DNA of 44,867 bases from Burkholderia paludis (GTDB lineage Bacteria > Pseudomonadota > Gammaproteobacteria > Burkholderiales > Burkholderiaceae): contig NZ_JPGL01000079.1 in NCBI RefSeq assembly GCF_000732615.1, forward strand, positions 1 through 44,867, in the 5' to 3' direction. This document shows positions 30,210 through 38,404 of this stretch, one piece after another; position 1 is the stretch's first letter; the number at the start of each line of letters is the position of its first letter. The notes beneath the pieces are model-generated. The model had not been told where the DNA came from. It saw only the letters and a program-made list of their open reading frames with translations, and made no database searches. The position numbers and the translations under genes were made by a program.

Positions 30210-32384
30210 ATGCCTGATCGCGACCTCGCTTCGCAGCTCGTCGCCCGGCTGACCGGCAGCGTCGACCATCCGCGCTTCACCGGTGCGCCGATCGACCTGT
30301 CGGCGCTCGACGCGCACGCGCTCGGCACGGCCTGGCCGGCGCTGCGCCGCACCGAACACGCAATCTGGCAAGGCGAACTCCCCCATGACGATCCGCGCGC
30401 CGAATTCGCGCGCTGGCTGCGCGGGCAGATCGATGCGCTCGGTCTCGTGCCGCTCGTCGACGCCGATGCCGCGCTCGAACTGTTCCGCGACATCCCGCCC
30501 GGCGGGTGGAAGCGTGCGCTGGAGGACCTGCCGTGCCTCGACGCGCTGCCGTCGTCCGCGCTGCGGGCCGAACTCGCCAGGATCGCGGACGAACCGGAGA
30601 CAGACGGCGCGCGCGCCGCGTCCGCGTACGGCACGTATGCGCTCGACTGGTTCGCCGGCCGCCGCGATTTCTCGGCGCGACGCGACGCGTATGCGCAAGC
30701 GCTGGCGGATTCGCCGTTTCGCGTGCGCGAGCTCGACGTGCTGCCCGAACTCGGGCCGGCCGCGCTGCTCGCGCTGGCCGCGACGAACGACGGCTACTTC
30801 TCGCCGCGGCGGCTGTGGCTCGACTTCAGCGATCCGGCCGTCACGCTCGCGGAAGACGCCGCGTATGTCGCGTTCGCGCGCGACGCGCTGACCGAGGCCG
30901 CGCGGCAGGTCGCGGCGCTCCATGCGGGGGCCGTTCCCTACGAGGCCGATCGCGCGTTCACGACCGACGACGCGCAGGTCGTCGCGCGTGCCGTGCGCGT
31001 GGCCGCCTATCGCGACGAAGCGTGGCTGCGCCCGCTGATCGGGCCGCTGCTGACGGGCGTGTGCGTCGCGCCGACGGCCGCGAAAACCGCGCCGTCGCAG
31101 TCGCTCGCGATCGCGCTCGGTCACGCGGTCGAGGCCATCCCGACCCCTGAAGGCGTGCACGCGCTGCGCGACGCGCTGGCCGCCGTGCGTCACGCCGGCG
31201 TGCAGAAGAAGCTCGCACGCAACCTGAAGCCGGCCGAACGCGCGCTCGGCGAACGGCCGCGCACCGCGCTGCGCATGACGCTCGACGCGAAGCCCGACAA
31301 GAAGCAGCTCGCGATGCTCGCCACGTGCATGGAAGCCGGCTTCTGGCAGTCGATGACGCTCGGCCAGGCCGAATGGCGCGAGCGCCTCGTCGATGCGCCG
31401 GCCGGTGCCGCGTTCGCCGCGCGCACGATCTGGCACGCGCGCGGCAGCGATGGCTCGACGCAGTCGTTCATGCCCGACATCGCGAAAGGCAAGGTCGTGC
31501 TGCGTGATGCGGCCGGGCGCGCGATCGACATCGCCGGCGACAGCGACATCCGGCTCTGGCACCCGCTGCTGGCCGACGCGGACGAGCGGCTCGCGTGGCA
31601 ACGCGCGATCGTCGGCCGCACGCTGCGGCAGCCGGTCAGGCAGGCCTTCCGCGAATACTACGTGCCGGCCGACGGCGACGCGTCGGCCAGCGATTCCGCG
31701 ATGTTCGAAGGCCACGTGCTGTCGAGCCGGCAGCTGGTCGGCGTCGCGCGGCGCGAAGGCTGGTCGATCCGCGCGTACGACGACGGGCTCGTCCGCGAAT
31801 TCGGCGACGTGCGCGCGACCTTCCTCGTCGATGCACGGCTCTATCCGGGCTCGGAAAGCCACGGCACGTCGCGCCGGCTGCACTTCGAACGCCGGCACGA
31901 GCGGCGCTGGGTACCGCTGCCGATCGGCGAGATCGACCGCGTGGTGTTCTCGGAAGTGGCGCGCTCGGTCGATCTGCTCGTCAGCGTCGCCGCGTTCGCG
32001 CTCGACGACGACGCGACGCGCGCGGCGGCCGCCGCGCTCACGGTCGACCCGGTGCGCCAGCGCGAACTCGAAACGCAACGCCGGCAACGCGTGAACCGGT
32101 TGTCGGATCTGCCGCTGGGCACGATGGCGCGGCATCGCCGGCACGTGCTGTCGCTCGTGTTCGCCGGGCCGGTGGCGCAAGGGAAGATGACGATCGACGA
32201 GCGGCATGTGCGCGTCGGCGCGTGGTCGGTGCATTGCGCAACCGGGCGCGTGATGCGCGACGGAGAACCCGTCGATGCCACGCTCGAACCACCACCGTCG
32301 CCGCTGGGCGCGGTGCCGTGGCTGCCTTATGACGAAGCGCTGCTGCAGCGGATCGTCGACGTCGTCGCGGGGTTGCTCGACTAG
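30210..32384 (+). CDS. DUF4132 domain-containing protein
   Basis: A large cytosolic protein of 724 residues with no signal peptide or membrane segment. The region from about residue 350 to 600 (KLARNLKPAERALGERPRTALRMTLDAKPDKKQLAMLATCMEAGFW, GKVVLRDAAGRAIDIAGDSDIRLWHPLL, FREYYVPAD) matches the DUF4132 domain found in MolR-like proteins, which often also carry WGR domains; no WGR is seen here. The N-terminal 300 residues are helical and repeat-like. Function is unknown; links to molybdate and stress have been proposed for MolR. GGAG precedes ATG 30210. It stands alone on the plus strand after the long MocR promoter region. Confidence 0.75.
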   Translation: MPDRDLASQLVARLTGSVDHPRFTGAPIDLSALDAHALGTAWPALRRTEHAIWQGELPHDDPRAEFARWLRGQIDALGLVPLVDADAALELFRDIPPGGWKRALEDLPCLDALPSSALRAELARIADEPETDGARAASAYGTYALDWFAGRRDFSARRDAYAQALADSPFRVRELDVLPELGPAALLALAATNDGYFSPRRLWLDFSDPAVTLAEDAAYVAFARDALTEAARQVAALHAGAVPYEADRAFTTDDAQVVARAVRVAAYRDEAWLRPLIGPLLTGVCVAPTAAKTAPSQSLAIALGHAVEAIPTPEGVHALRDALAAVRHAGVQKKLARNLKPAERALGERPRTALRMTLDAKPDKKQLAMLATCMEAGFWQSMTLGQAEWRERLVDAPAGAAFAARTIWHARGSDGSTQSFMPDIAKGKVVLRDAAGRAIDIAGDSDIRLWHPLLADADERLAWQRAIVGRTLRQPVRQAFREYYVPADGDASASDSAMFEGHVLSSRQLVGVARREGWSIRAYDDGLVREFGDVRATFLVDARLYPGSESHGTSRRLHFERRHERRWVPLPIGEIDRVVFSEVARSVDLLVSVAAFALDDDATRAAAAALTVDPVRQRELETQRRQRVNRLSDLPLGTMARHRRHVLSLVFAGPVAQGKMTIDERHVRVGAWSVHCATGRVMRDGEPVDATLEPPPSPLGAVPWLPYDEALLQRIVDVVAGLLD

Positions 32385-32575
32385 CGGCCGCCGTCAGATC
32401 GAACCCGCACCCCCACCGACCTTCACGCGCGGCGTGCTGTTCGTCGGAAGCCGGCACGGCTCCGATCCAAGCGGGTTTCTTCGCGCACCGTACGCGCACC
32501 TCGCCACCGGCAGCACCCCGCTCGAACGTGCGCGCGTCGAACTGACGCCCGGCGGCGCGACCGGGAACCGCCCCG

Positions 32576-33490
32576 TCACCGCGCCGCCTGCTGCCGCTGC
32601 ACCTCCTGCGCTTTCATCTGCAGATACGCACCGCGTTCAACCTCATGCAACTGCTGCGGATACTGCTCGGTCGCGTCGAACCAGCGCGCGAGGCGCTGGT
32701 CGAGCGGCTTGTCGAGGGTCGCGAGATACGTGTCGATCGCGAGGTAGTAGCGCATCGTGTTGCGCTCCAGCAGCCCGCGCACGCCGCCGATGTACTGCGG
32801 CGGCGCGGCCGACGCGGCGCCGACGGGAGTGAACCCGACCTTGTCGCTGCCGACCGTCGCGAGGTAGGTCTTCATCGCCATGCGGCCGACCGTGCCGAAG
32901 CCGTACGAATACGTGAGATGCAGGAACGTGCGCGATGCGCCGACCGGCACCGCCTCCAGCTCGATCCGGTAATCCCGGGTGCCCATCGGGCCGCTGTCGG
33001 CGGTCAGGTCGACCTGGAAATAATCGGGCGTCGCGGCCGCCACGCGATAGCGGAACTGCACGCGATAGGTGTCCGACAGCTTCTGCTGGATCTTGCGGCC
33101 GAGGTTCACGTCGAGCACCGGGCCGCTGCCGCCGCCCGGCGACGCATGACAGTACTTCGTGTTCAGGTGCAGGATCAGCACCGCGCACCAGTTCGCGGGC
33201 CCCTGCGCGGGATCGCCGAGCTGGCCGCTCACGACCGCGAACGGATAGTCGACCACCGCGTAGATGTCGCCCTTCAGCGACGACGACGCCTCGGACGATT
33301 CGAGGTACAGCGGCCGGTGAAACGCGTTGTCCTTCAGTTGCGCGCCGAGGCTGTGGTAACGGTCGAGCAGCGCGGCCGCGTCGTCCGCGCCGAACGACAG
33401 CACGCTCCAGCCGACACACAGGGCCGCGACGAGCGCGTGCCGGGCGCGGCGGGCAAGCCACCAGCCGCGCGGATGTCCGGATGTCTTCAT
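32576..33490 (-). CDS. Exported protein of unknown function, 304 aa
   Basis: A periplasmic protein of 304 residues. The N-terminus MKTSGHPRGWWLARRARHALVAALCVGWSVLSFGADDAA is a signal peptide with a long basic start. The mature part has mixed alpha-beta sequence (LKGDIYAVVDYPFAVVSGQL, FQVDLTADSGPMGTRDYRIELEAVPVG, TFLHLTYSYGFGTVGRMAMKTYLATVG) that resembles a START/SRPBCC-like lipid-binding half-barrel, with two Cys near residues 103 and 113 that could pair. I do not recognise the family. GGGAG precedes ATG 33490. It is upstream of nothing obvious and has its own promoter space. Confidence 0.75.
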   Translation of the reverse strand: MKTSGHPRGWWLARRARHALVAALCVGWSVLSFGADDAAALLDRYHSLGAQLKDNAFHRPLYLESSEASSSLKGDIYAVVDYPFAVVSGQLGDPAQGPANWCAVLILHLNTKYCHASPGGGSGPVLDVNLGRKIQQKLSDTYRVQFRYRVAAATPDYFQVDLTADSGPMGTRDYRIELEAVPVGASRTFLHLTYSYGFGTVGRMAMKTYLATVGSDKVGFTPVGAASAAPPQYIGGVRGLLERNTMRYYLAIDTYLATLDKPLDQRLARWFDATEQYPQQLHEVERGAYLQMKAQEVQRQQAAR

Positions 33491-33579
33491 TCTTGTACTC
33501 CCGCCAGGCGCGCGACGGTCGCGCCCATGTGTCACAGAATACGCCTGGCCGCAGCGCAACATTGCATGCAAGCGGGCCG

Positions 33580-33903
33580 TTATCGGCGACGCCTCACCGG
33601 CACGGGCAACTGCGCGGCGGTGATCCGGATCAGCGCCGACAGCCATTCGCGATCGTCCCAGTGCTCGCCGCCGATGACGAGGTGCGGCTTCGCGGCCGGA
33701 TACGGCGAACCTTCCTCGCACGCGCCGAGGAACGCGCGGCCTTCAGGCGTCGGCTTGACGAACAGCCGGTCGTCACAGACGAGCGCGACCATCTTGCCGT
33801 CGCAATAGATACCGTACTCGCCGAACATCTTGCGCGCCGATACCGTGCCGGCCGCCGCCATCTGCTCGACGATGAAATCCGCGGTGCGCTGGCTCGATGC
33901 CAT
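33580..33903 (-). CDS. TfoX N-terminal domain family protein
   Basis: A 107-residue protein with the TfoX/Sxy N-terminal fold: FIVEQMAAAGTVSARKMFGEYGIYCDGKMVALVCDDRLFVKPTPEGRAFL. MFGEYGIYCDGKMVAL is the hallmark of the family. Full-length TfoX/Sxy regulates competence in gamma-proteobacteria, but these short single-domain forms are widespread and uncharacterised. It ends in a basic RRRR tail. GGGGA lies 6-7 bases before ATG 33903. It precedes the exported unknown protein on the same strand with an 89-base gap. Confidence 0.9.
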   Translation of the reverse strand: MASSQRTADFIVEQMAAAGTVSARKMFGEYGIYCDGKMVALVCDDRLFVKPTPEGRAFLGACEEGSPYPAAKPHLVIGGEHWDDREWLSALIRITAAQLPVPVRRRR

Positions 33904-34155
33904 CCGTATCCCCTGAAAAAAGTGTATGACCGCCGGGTGTGCCGGACCGTTCCGCCTGGCTCGCCGATGCGTCGCGGCGTGTGGTGCGTTCGTCGGTGGA
34001 ATGCGCGCTCCGGCTCGTACGGGCCTTCCCGGCCCACGACGCCCCGTGTCGTGACAGTGACAACGACATGACGGCGCGCGGCGCGCCGACATCGCGCGCG
34101 CCGATCGCGTCCGCGCACCTGCCGGACCGGCGCGGCGCGATCGACGGCGACGCCG

Positions 34156-35892
34156 TTACTTGTCGGCCGCAAACGCGCTCGACATCTGCCGCGCCCGCTT
34201 CACGTCGTCGCCATGCAGGTAAATCGACGTCGTCGAGATCGACGCGTGCCGCAGGTTGTCGCGCACCGTCGTCAGCTCCGCGCCGCGCGCCAGCGCATGC
34301 GTCGCATGCGTATGGCGCATCCAGTGCGGGCTCGCCTGCCGCAGCTTCTGCGCGAGCGCGGGGTGATCGGCATCGACCTGGGCGGCCGTCTGCGCGAAGA
34401 AACGCTGCATCACCTTCCACAGCCGCACGCTCGTGATCGCGGCCGCGCCGTCTTCCGCCAGGCTCGGAATCAGCGGTGTATCCGGCCGCCAGCGCGCCGG
34501 CGTCACCGGCAGCCGGCGCGCGACCAGATAGCGGTCGAGCGCCGTGCGCGCGAGCGGCGGCAACGCGACGCGCGCGGCCTTGCTGCCCTTGCCGATCACC
34601 TTCAGCCACGCATCGCCGTGCGCGTCCGTCTCGATGCCGCCGAGCGTCGCGCCGACCAGCTCGCTCGCGCGCAGCCCGGTCGCATAGCCGAAATCGAGAA
34701 TGAAGCGCAACCGCTGCGCGGCGGCCGGCGTCCAGCCGGATGGCGACGCGCCGGCCGCCGTGCCGGCGCGAAACTCGAGCCCGTCGGCGATCGTGCGCAC
34801 GAGCAGCCACTCGCCCTCGGTGAACGCATGCGACGTGTCGAGCGCGCTCGCGCCGCGCGTATCGCGCACCTTGACGCCCGCGAACGGATTCGCGAGCAGG
34901 TAGCGCTGCTCGATCAGCCAGCGGAACAGCGCGCCGAGCACCGACAGCGTGTACGCGGCCGAGCGCGCGGACAACGCGCCCGAGAACGGCCGCCAGTCGG
35001 GGGCGCCGCGCGGCCGCACGGGCCCGACCCAGCGTTCGTGCGGCGTCGGGCGCCGGATGAATGTGCGATACGCGACCGCGTCCTCGGTCGTCAGCGACGA
35101 CAACGCGCGGCCGCGCTCGACGATCGCCCACAGGATCAGCCGCTCGGCCTCCTTCCGGTACGCGCGCCGCGTCGCGGCCGATTCGTGCAGCGACAGCCAC
35201 GCGTGCACGGCCGCGTAATCGTTGTCGGCGTCGAGCGTGCTGGTCGCGCGCGGCGCGCGGAACGTGCCGGCCGAGCCGTCGACCTCGTGCGGCAGCTTCA
35301 ACTGCTCCCACGGCACGATGGTGCCGCGCGGCGTCGCCGCGATCAGCGCGCGCGCCCGTTCGGTCAGGTCCGGATGCGCGGCGAAGAACGCCTCGATGTG
35401 CCGCGCGCCGGCCATGCCCAGCCCCGCGATCGCGCGCCACCACTGGCGCCGGCGCGGAATCCGCACCGTGAGATCGGCGAGCGTCGCGATCCCGTGCGCG
35501 CGCAGCGCGACGACCGCACGCGCGGGCAGCCACAGGCCGACGTCGTCGCTGATCTGCGGGACCGGCTCGCGCGCGTGGCGCAGCAGGCCGATCGCCTCGG
35601 TTGCCGCCTTCGCTTCCCGCATCCGCTCACCGTCGGGATGACCGAGCCGCTCCGCGAGATCGGGCCGGCCGACCTGCCGCGCGACCCGCACGAGGCGGCG
35701 GCGGATGCCGCCGATCACGCCGCGCGCCGAGCGCCCCTCGCCGAGGCGATCGGGCAGGTAGCGCGCGACGGCCTGACGCACGGTCATGCCCGCGTACCAC
35801 GCGCGCAGCGCGGCCAGTTCGTCGGCGTCGGGAAAACCTGCGGGCGCGGCGGCGGAATCGGGGGAAGACGGTGAGGCGAGGCGCGGTTTCAT
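34156..35892 (-). CDS. Tyrosine recombinase / site-specific integrase
   Basis: A 578-residue DNA recombinase. The C-terminal catalytic domain is complete: Arg in YATGLRASELVG, Lys in IGKGSKAARV, H523-W-M-R526, H549 in LRHAS and nucleophile Y558 in SIYLHGD. A SAM-like core-binding domain lies near residues 225-330 (AWLSLHESAATRRAYRKEAERLILW). The first 200 residues form an extra domain with helix-hairpin-like LTVRIPRRRQWWRAIAGLGMAGARHIEAFF, as in the DUF3701-type integrases that recur in Burkholderia and relatives. No phage genes, tRNA or direct repeats flank it, so it seems a resident gene rather than part of an active element. Confidence 0.9.
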   Translation of the reverse strand: MKPRLASPSSPDSAAAPAGFPDADELAALRAWYAGMTVRQAVARYLPDRLGEGRSARGVIGGIRRRLVRVARQVGRPDLAERLGHPDGERMREAKAATEAIGLLRHAREPVPQISDDVGLWLPARAVVALRAHGIATLADLTVRIPRRRQWWRAIAGLGMAGARHIEAFFAAHPDLTERARALIAATPRGTIVPWEQLKLPHEVDGSAGTFRAPRATSTLDADNDYAAVHAWLSLHESAATRRAYRKEAERLILWAIVERGRALSSLTTEDAVAYRTFIRRPTPHERWVGPVRPRGAPDWRPFSGALSARSAAYTLSVLGALFRWLIEQRYLLANPFAGVKVRDTRGASALDTSHAFTEGEWLLVRTIADGLEFRAGTAAGASPSGWTPAAAQRLRFILDFGYATGLRASELVGATLGGIETDAHGDAWLKVIGKGSKAARVALPPLARTALDRYLVARRLPVTPARWRPDTPLIPSLAEDGAAAITSVRLWKVMQRFFAQTAAQVDADHPALAQKLRQASPHWMRHTHATHALARGAELTTVRDNLRHASISTTSIYLHGDDVKRARQMSSAFAADK

Positions 35893-36247
35893 GGGCGCCA
35901 GTTTGACAGAAGCGCGCGCGGCCGGATACGTCGCGCGCGGCATTCCGGGTACCGCGATTCCCGGTGCGCGCGGCATCGCGCCGGCGCCTCCGAGCCGCAC
36001 GGCCACACTGCAACGGATGTGCGCTGCCTGCTATGCTGCGCGCTGCATTCCCGCATCGTCCGTCCGCTCGCCGCGCCGCATGCCCGGCAGCGGACGGAAC
36101 GTGCATCGAAATGCGCCGAACGAGCCGGCAGCCCGCAACGGGACGCGCCGGCCGCAGCCAGCGGTCCGTCGAGGGCTGCGCAACGGGTCCGGTGCGTTTC
36201 AGGCCGTCGTTCCATCAAGCCTTGCCTACAAGAAGAACCGCCATTTC
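35893..36247. other. Divergent gap, recombinase / TPR gene
   Basis: This 355-base stretch holds no supported gene. Open frames across it are GC-driven and without family resemblance. Promoters for both flanking genes must lie here; I could not pick clear -35/-10 elements. Confidence 0.35.
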
Positions 36248-37432
36248 ATGACATCACGCCTTCTCGCCGCGGTCGTTGCCGCGGCCCTGAGCTGCACCGC
36301 CCTGCCCGCCGCCCATGCACGCACCTACCTCGCACCGACGGCATCGTTCGGCAAGGGCCCCCACGTCCATCAGTTCGTGCTGCGCGACCCCGTCACCCAC
36401 CAGCCCATGCCGAACGCGCGCTACCGGCTGTTCCTGCCCGGCCAGACGATCGCGGGCCTGCCCCCGAAGCCGGGCGAGCACGATAGCGTGATCTTCGGCA
36501 CGACCGACGCGGCCGGCCGCACCGTCAGGATCCGGCTGCCGAAAGCGCATCCGGAGAAGGAGTGGGTGTTCAACGCGATCATCGGCGAAGGCGACATGGG
36601 CGAATCGTTCCGGCTGGTCGACCCGTCCGGCACGCAACCGCTGCGCGGCATGCCGTACGTCATGGACGTCCAGGACGAATATCTCGCGTGCGGCTACTCG
36701 GACGCCAACGGCTACACCTACTATGCGCAGTCGCACACGCCGCGCAACGTCAGCGTCGATACGGGAATGCTGTCGGCGCCCGACGACACCGACTGGTGCG
36801 CGGGCCCCGGCGCGGCCATCGCGAACCGCGCGCACGATCCCGCCGCGCCCGACCTGTACACGCAGTACCTCGGCACGCTGGTCGCCAACGGCAACCGGAT
36901 CAGCGACGAGCTGCGGCAGCAGATCGTCGCGAAGCTGGTATCGCTCGCGATCGCCGAACGCGACGAGGGCCGCGTCGCGGCGACACTCGATCTGGGCGAG
37001 ATCTCCGACCGCCATCTGAACAGCATCGGCTATCGGCTCGCCGACGCCGGCGTGGCGGTCGGGCGTGCGCTCACGATGATCGACGCGCGTCTCGCGCAGG
37101 CGCCGGACGACGCATACGCACTCGACAGCAAGGGCTGGGCGCTGTATCGCCTCGGCCGCAACGACGAGGCGCTCACGTGGTTCGACCGCTCGATCGCGAT
37201 CTTCGCGCGGGACGGCGACATCGACGACAGCGCGCGCGAGGCGTACGCGACCGGGTTGACGCACAAGGGAGAAGTGCTGTGGAAGCTGGGCCGCGAGGCT
37301 GAAGCGCGCGATGCGTTCGCACAGGCGCGCAAGGTGCAGCCGAAGAACGACACGCTGGACGAGACGTTGAAACGGCTGGCGATAACGATCGGCCAGGATG
37401 GCGCGAAAACGCCGGGCACCGCCAGCGAGTAA
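36248..37432 (+). CDS. Exported TPR protein with prealbumin-like N-terminal domain
   Basis: A periplasmic protein of 394 residues. A signal peptide (MTSRLLAAVVAAALSCTALPAAHA) is followed by a beta-rich domain of about residues 30-150 with HQFVLRDPVTHQPMPNARYRLFLPG and GTTDAAGRTVRIRL. This is the pattern of carboxypeptidase-regulatory/prealbumin-like domains common in T6SS-linked proteins of beta-proteobacteria. The C-terminal part has tetratricopeptide units (DDAYALDSKGWALYRLGRNDEALTWFDRSI, ATGLTHKGEVLWKLGREAEARDAFAQA). Function unknown; a scaffold or T6SS accessory role is only a guess. Two Cys pairs are possible in the middle. ATG 36248 starts the signal peptide. Confidence 0.8.
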   Translation: MTSRLLAAVVAAALSCTALPAAHARTYLAPTASFGKGPHVHQFVLRDPVTHQPMPNARYRLFLPGQTIAGLPPKPGEHDSVIFGTTDAAGRTVRIRLPKAHPEKEWVFNAIIGEGDMGESFRLVDPSGTQPLRGMPYVMDVQDEYLACGYSDANGYTYYAQSHTPRNVSVDTGMLSAPDDTDWCAGPGAAIANRAHDPAAPDLYTQYLGTLVANGNRISDELRQQIVAKLVSLAIAERDEGRVAATLDLGEISDRHLNSIGYRLADAGVAVGRALTMIDARLAQAPDDAYALDSKGWALYRLGRNDEALTWFDRSIAIFARDGDIDDSAREAYATGLTHKGEVLWKLGREAEARDAFAQARKVQPKNDTLDETLKRLAITIGQDGAKTPGTASE

Positions 37433-37535
37433 GCGATTACGCGAGGCAGCGGCCGGCGGGGCGACGCGGCAAGCGCCGCCGGTCGTCCGGAAAAGCGGGG
37501 GCCGGGCCGGAAACACCCGGCCGGGCCCGCCCGCG

Positions 37536-37727
37536 TCACTCCTCGCCCTTCGGGCCCGGATTGAGCATCACGACGAAGCCGGCCACGCCGACGACCAGCG
37601 CGATCGCCCCGCCGCGCAGCGCCATCGCGCTGTCGAACAACAGCCCCGTCACCACGGACATCATCCCCGCGAGCGACACGAACACGGCAAACGCCGCGAC
37701 GACGATCCGGTACTGGCGGCGTATCAT
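37536..37727 (-). CDS. Small membrane protein, 63 aa
   Basis: A 63-residue inner-membrane protein with two hydrophobic segments at about residues 8-30 (VVAAFAVFVSLAGMMSVVTGLLF) and 38-54 (GGAIALVVGVAGFVVML), a basic start (MIRRQYR) and a polar end (NPGPKGEE). It lies 16 bases after the universal stress protein stop on the same strand, so the two are likely co-transcribed. No family recognised. Confidence 0.65.
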   Translation of the reverse strand: MIRRQYRIVVAAFAVFVSLAGMMSVVTGLLFDSAMALRGGAIALVVGVAGFVVMLNPGPKGEE

Positions 37728-37743
37728 CGCGCCCCCCGTCGCG

Positions 37744-38223
37744 TTACGCGGCGGCCACGGCGGCCGCCACGTCGGCGTCGTCGCCGCGGATCAGCAGCAC
37801 CGGGCACTTCGAGCCGCGCACGAAACGCTCGGCGACGCTGCCGAGCAGCACGCGCCGGATGCCGCGCCGCCCGTGCGTGCCGACCACCGCGAGATCGATC
37901 GCATGCTCCTTCACGTAGCGCTGCAGGCGTTCCGAGATGTCCTCGCCGATGCTCTCGGTCTCGACGAGTTCGGCCTCACCCTTCGCGCCGGCCAGCGCGA
38001 CGACCTGCTCGGCCTCGCGCAGCACCTTGCGCCCGTCGTCGCGAATCTCCTCGACGAGCGCGTGCGGATCGAAACGGCCCGCGTAAGTGAACAGCACCGA
38101 CTTGTCGACCACATACACGACGCTGACGTGCGCATCGCCCGCCAACGCCACCTTCACTGCCTCGGCCAGCGCCTGCTTCGACGAAGCACTGCCGTCGACT
38201 GCCACCATGATCTTCTTGTACAT
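37744..38223 (-). CDS. Universal stress protein (UspA family)
   Basis: A 159-residue ATP-binding universal stress protein. It begins MYKKIMVAVDGSASSKQALAEAVKVA with the conserved Asp of strand 1, and has the nucleotide loop VVGTHGRRGIRRVLLGSVAERFVRGSKCPVLLI, which keeps the G-x2-G-x(8-9)-G-S pattern of ATP-binding members. GAGG precedes ATG 38223. A small membrane protein follows, while a lipoprotein gene ends 181 bases upstream. Its role would be stress or low-oxygen survival; the exact partner is unknown. Confidence 0.93.
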   Translation of the reverse strand: MYKKIMVAVDGSASSKQALAEAVKVALAGDAHVSVVYVVDKSVLFTYAGRFDPHALVEEIRDDGRKVLREAEQVVALAGAKGEAELVETESIGEDISERLQRYVKEHAIDLAVVGTHGRRGIRRVLLGSVAERFVRGSKCPVLLIRGDDADVAAAVAAA

Positions 38224-38404
38224 GCGAACCTCGCTGGGGTGAACTGCCGCGCACCCTGTCGCGCGCGGCCTTGTCACCATCATCGGCGGATGGCGGGTTC
38301 GAATGTTGACGACGATCAAGCCCCGCGGGCATCGGCCTGCGACCGCCCGACGCAGCGCGCCGCCGACGCGCCCCGCCGGCCGCCGCGCGCCGGGGCCCGC
38401 GCCG

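Noticed and set aside
32394..32579. 61-residue minus-strand frame between DUF4132 and the exported protein
   Set aside because: No ribosome-binding site, no family, overlaps the end of the next gene; likely chance.
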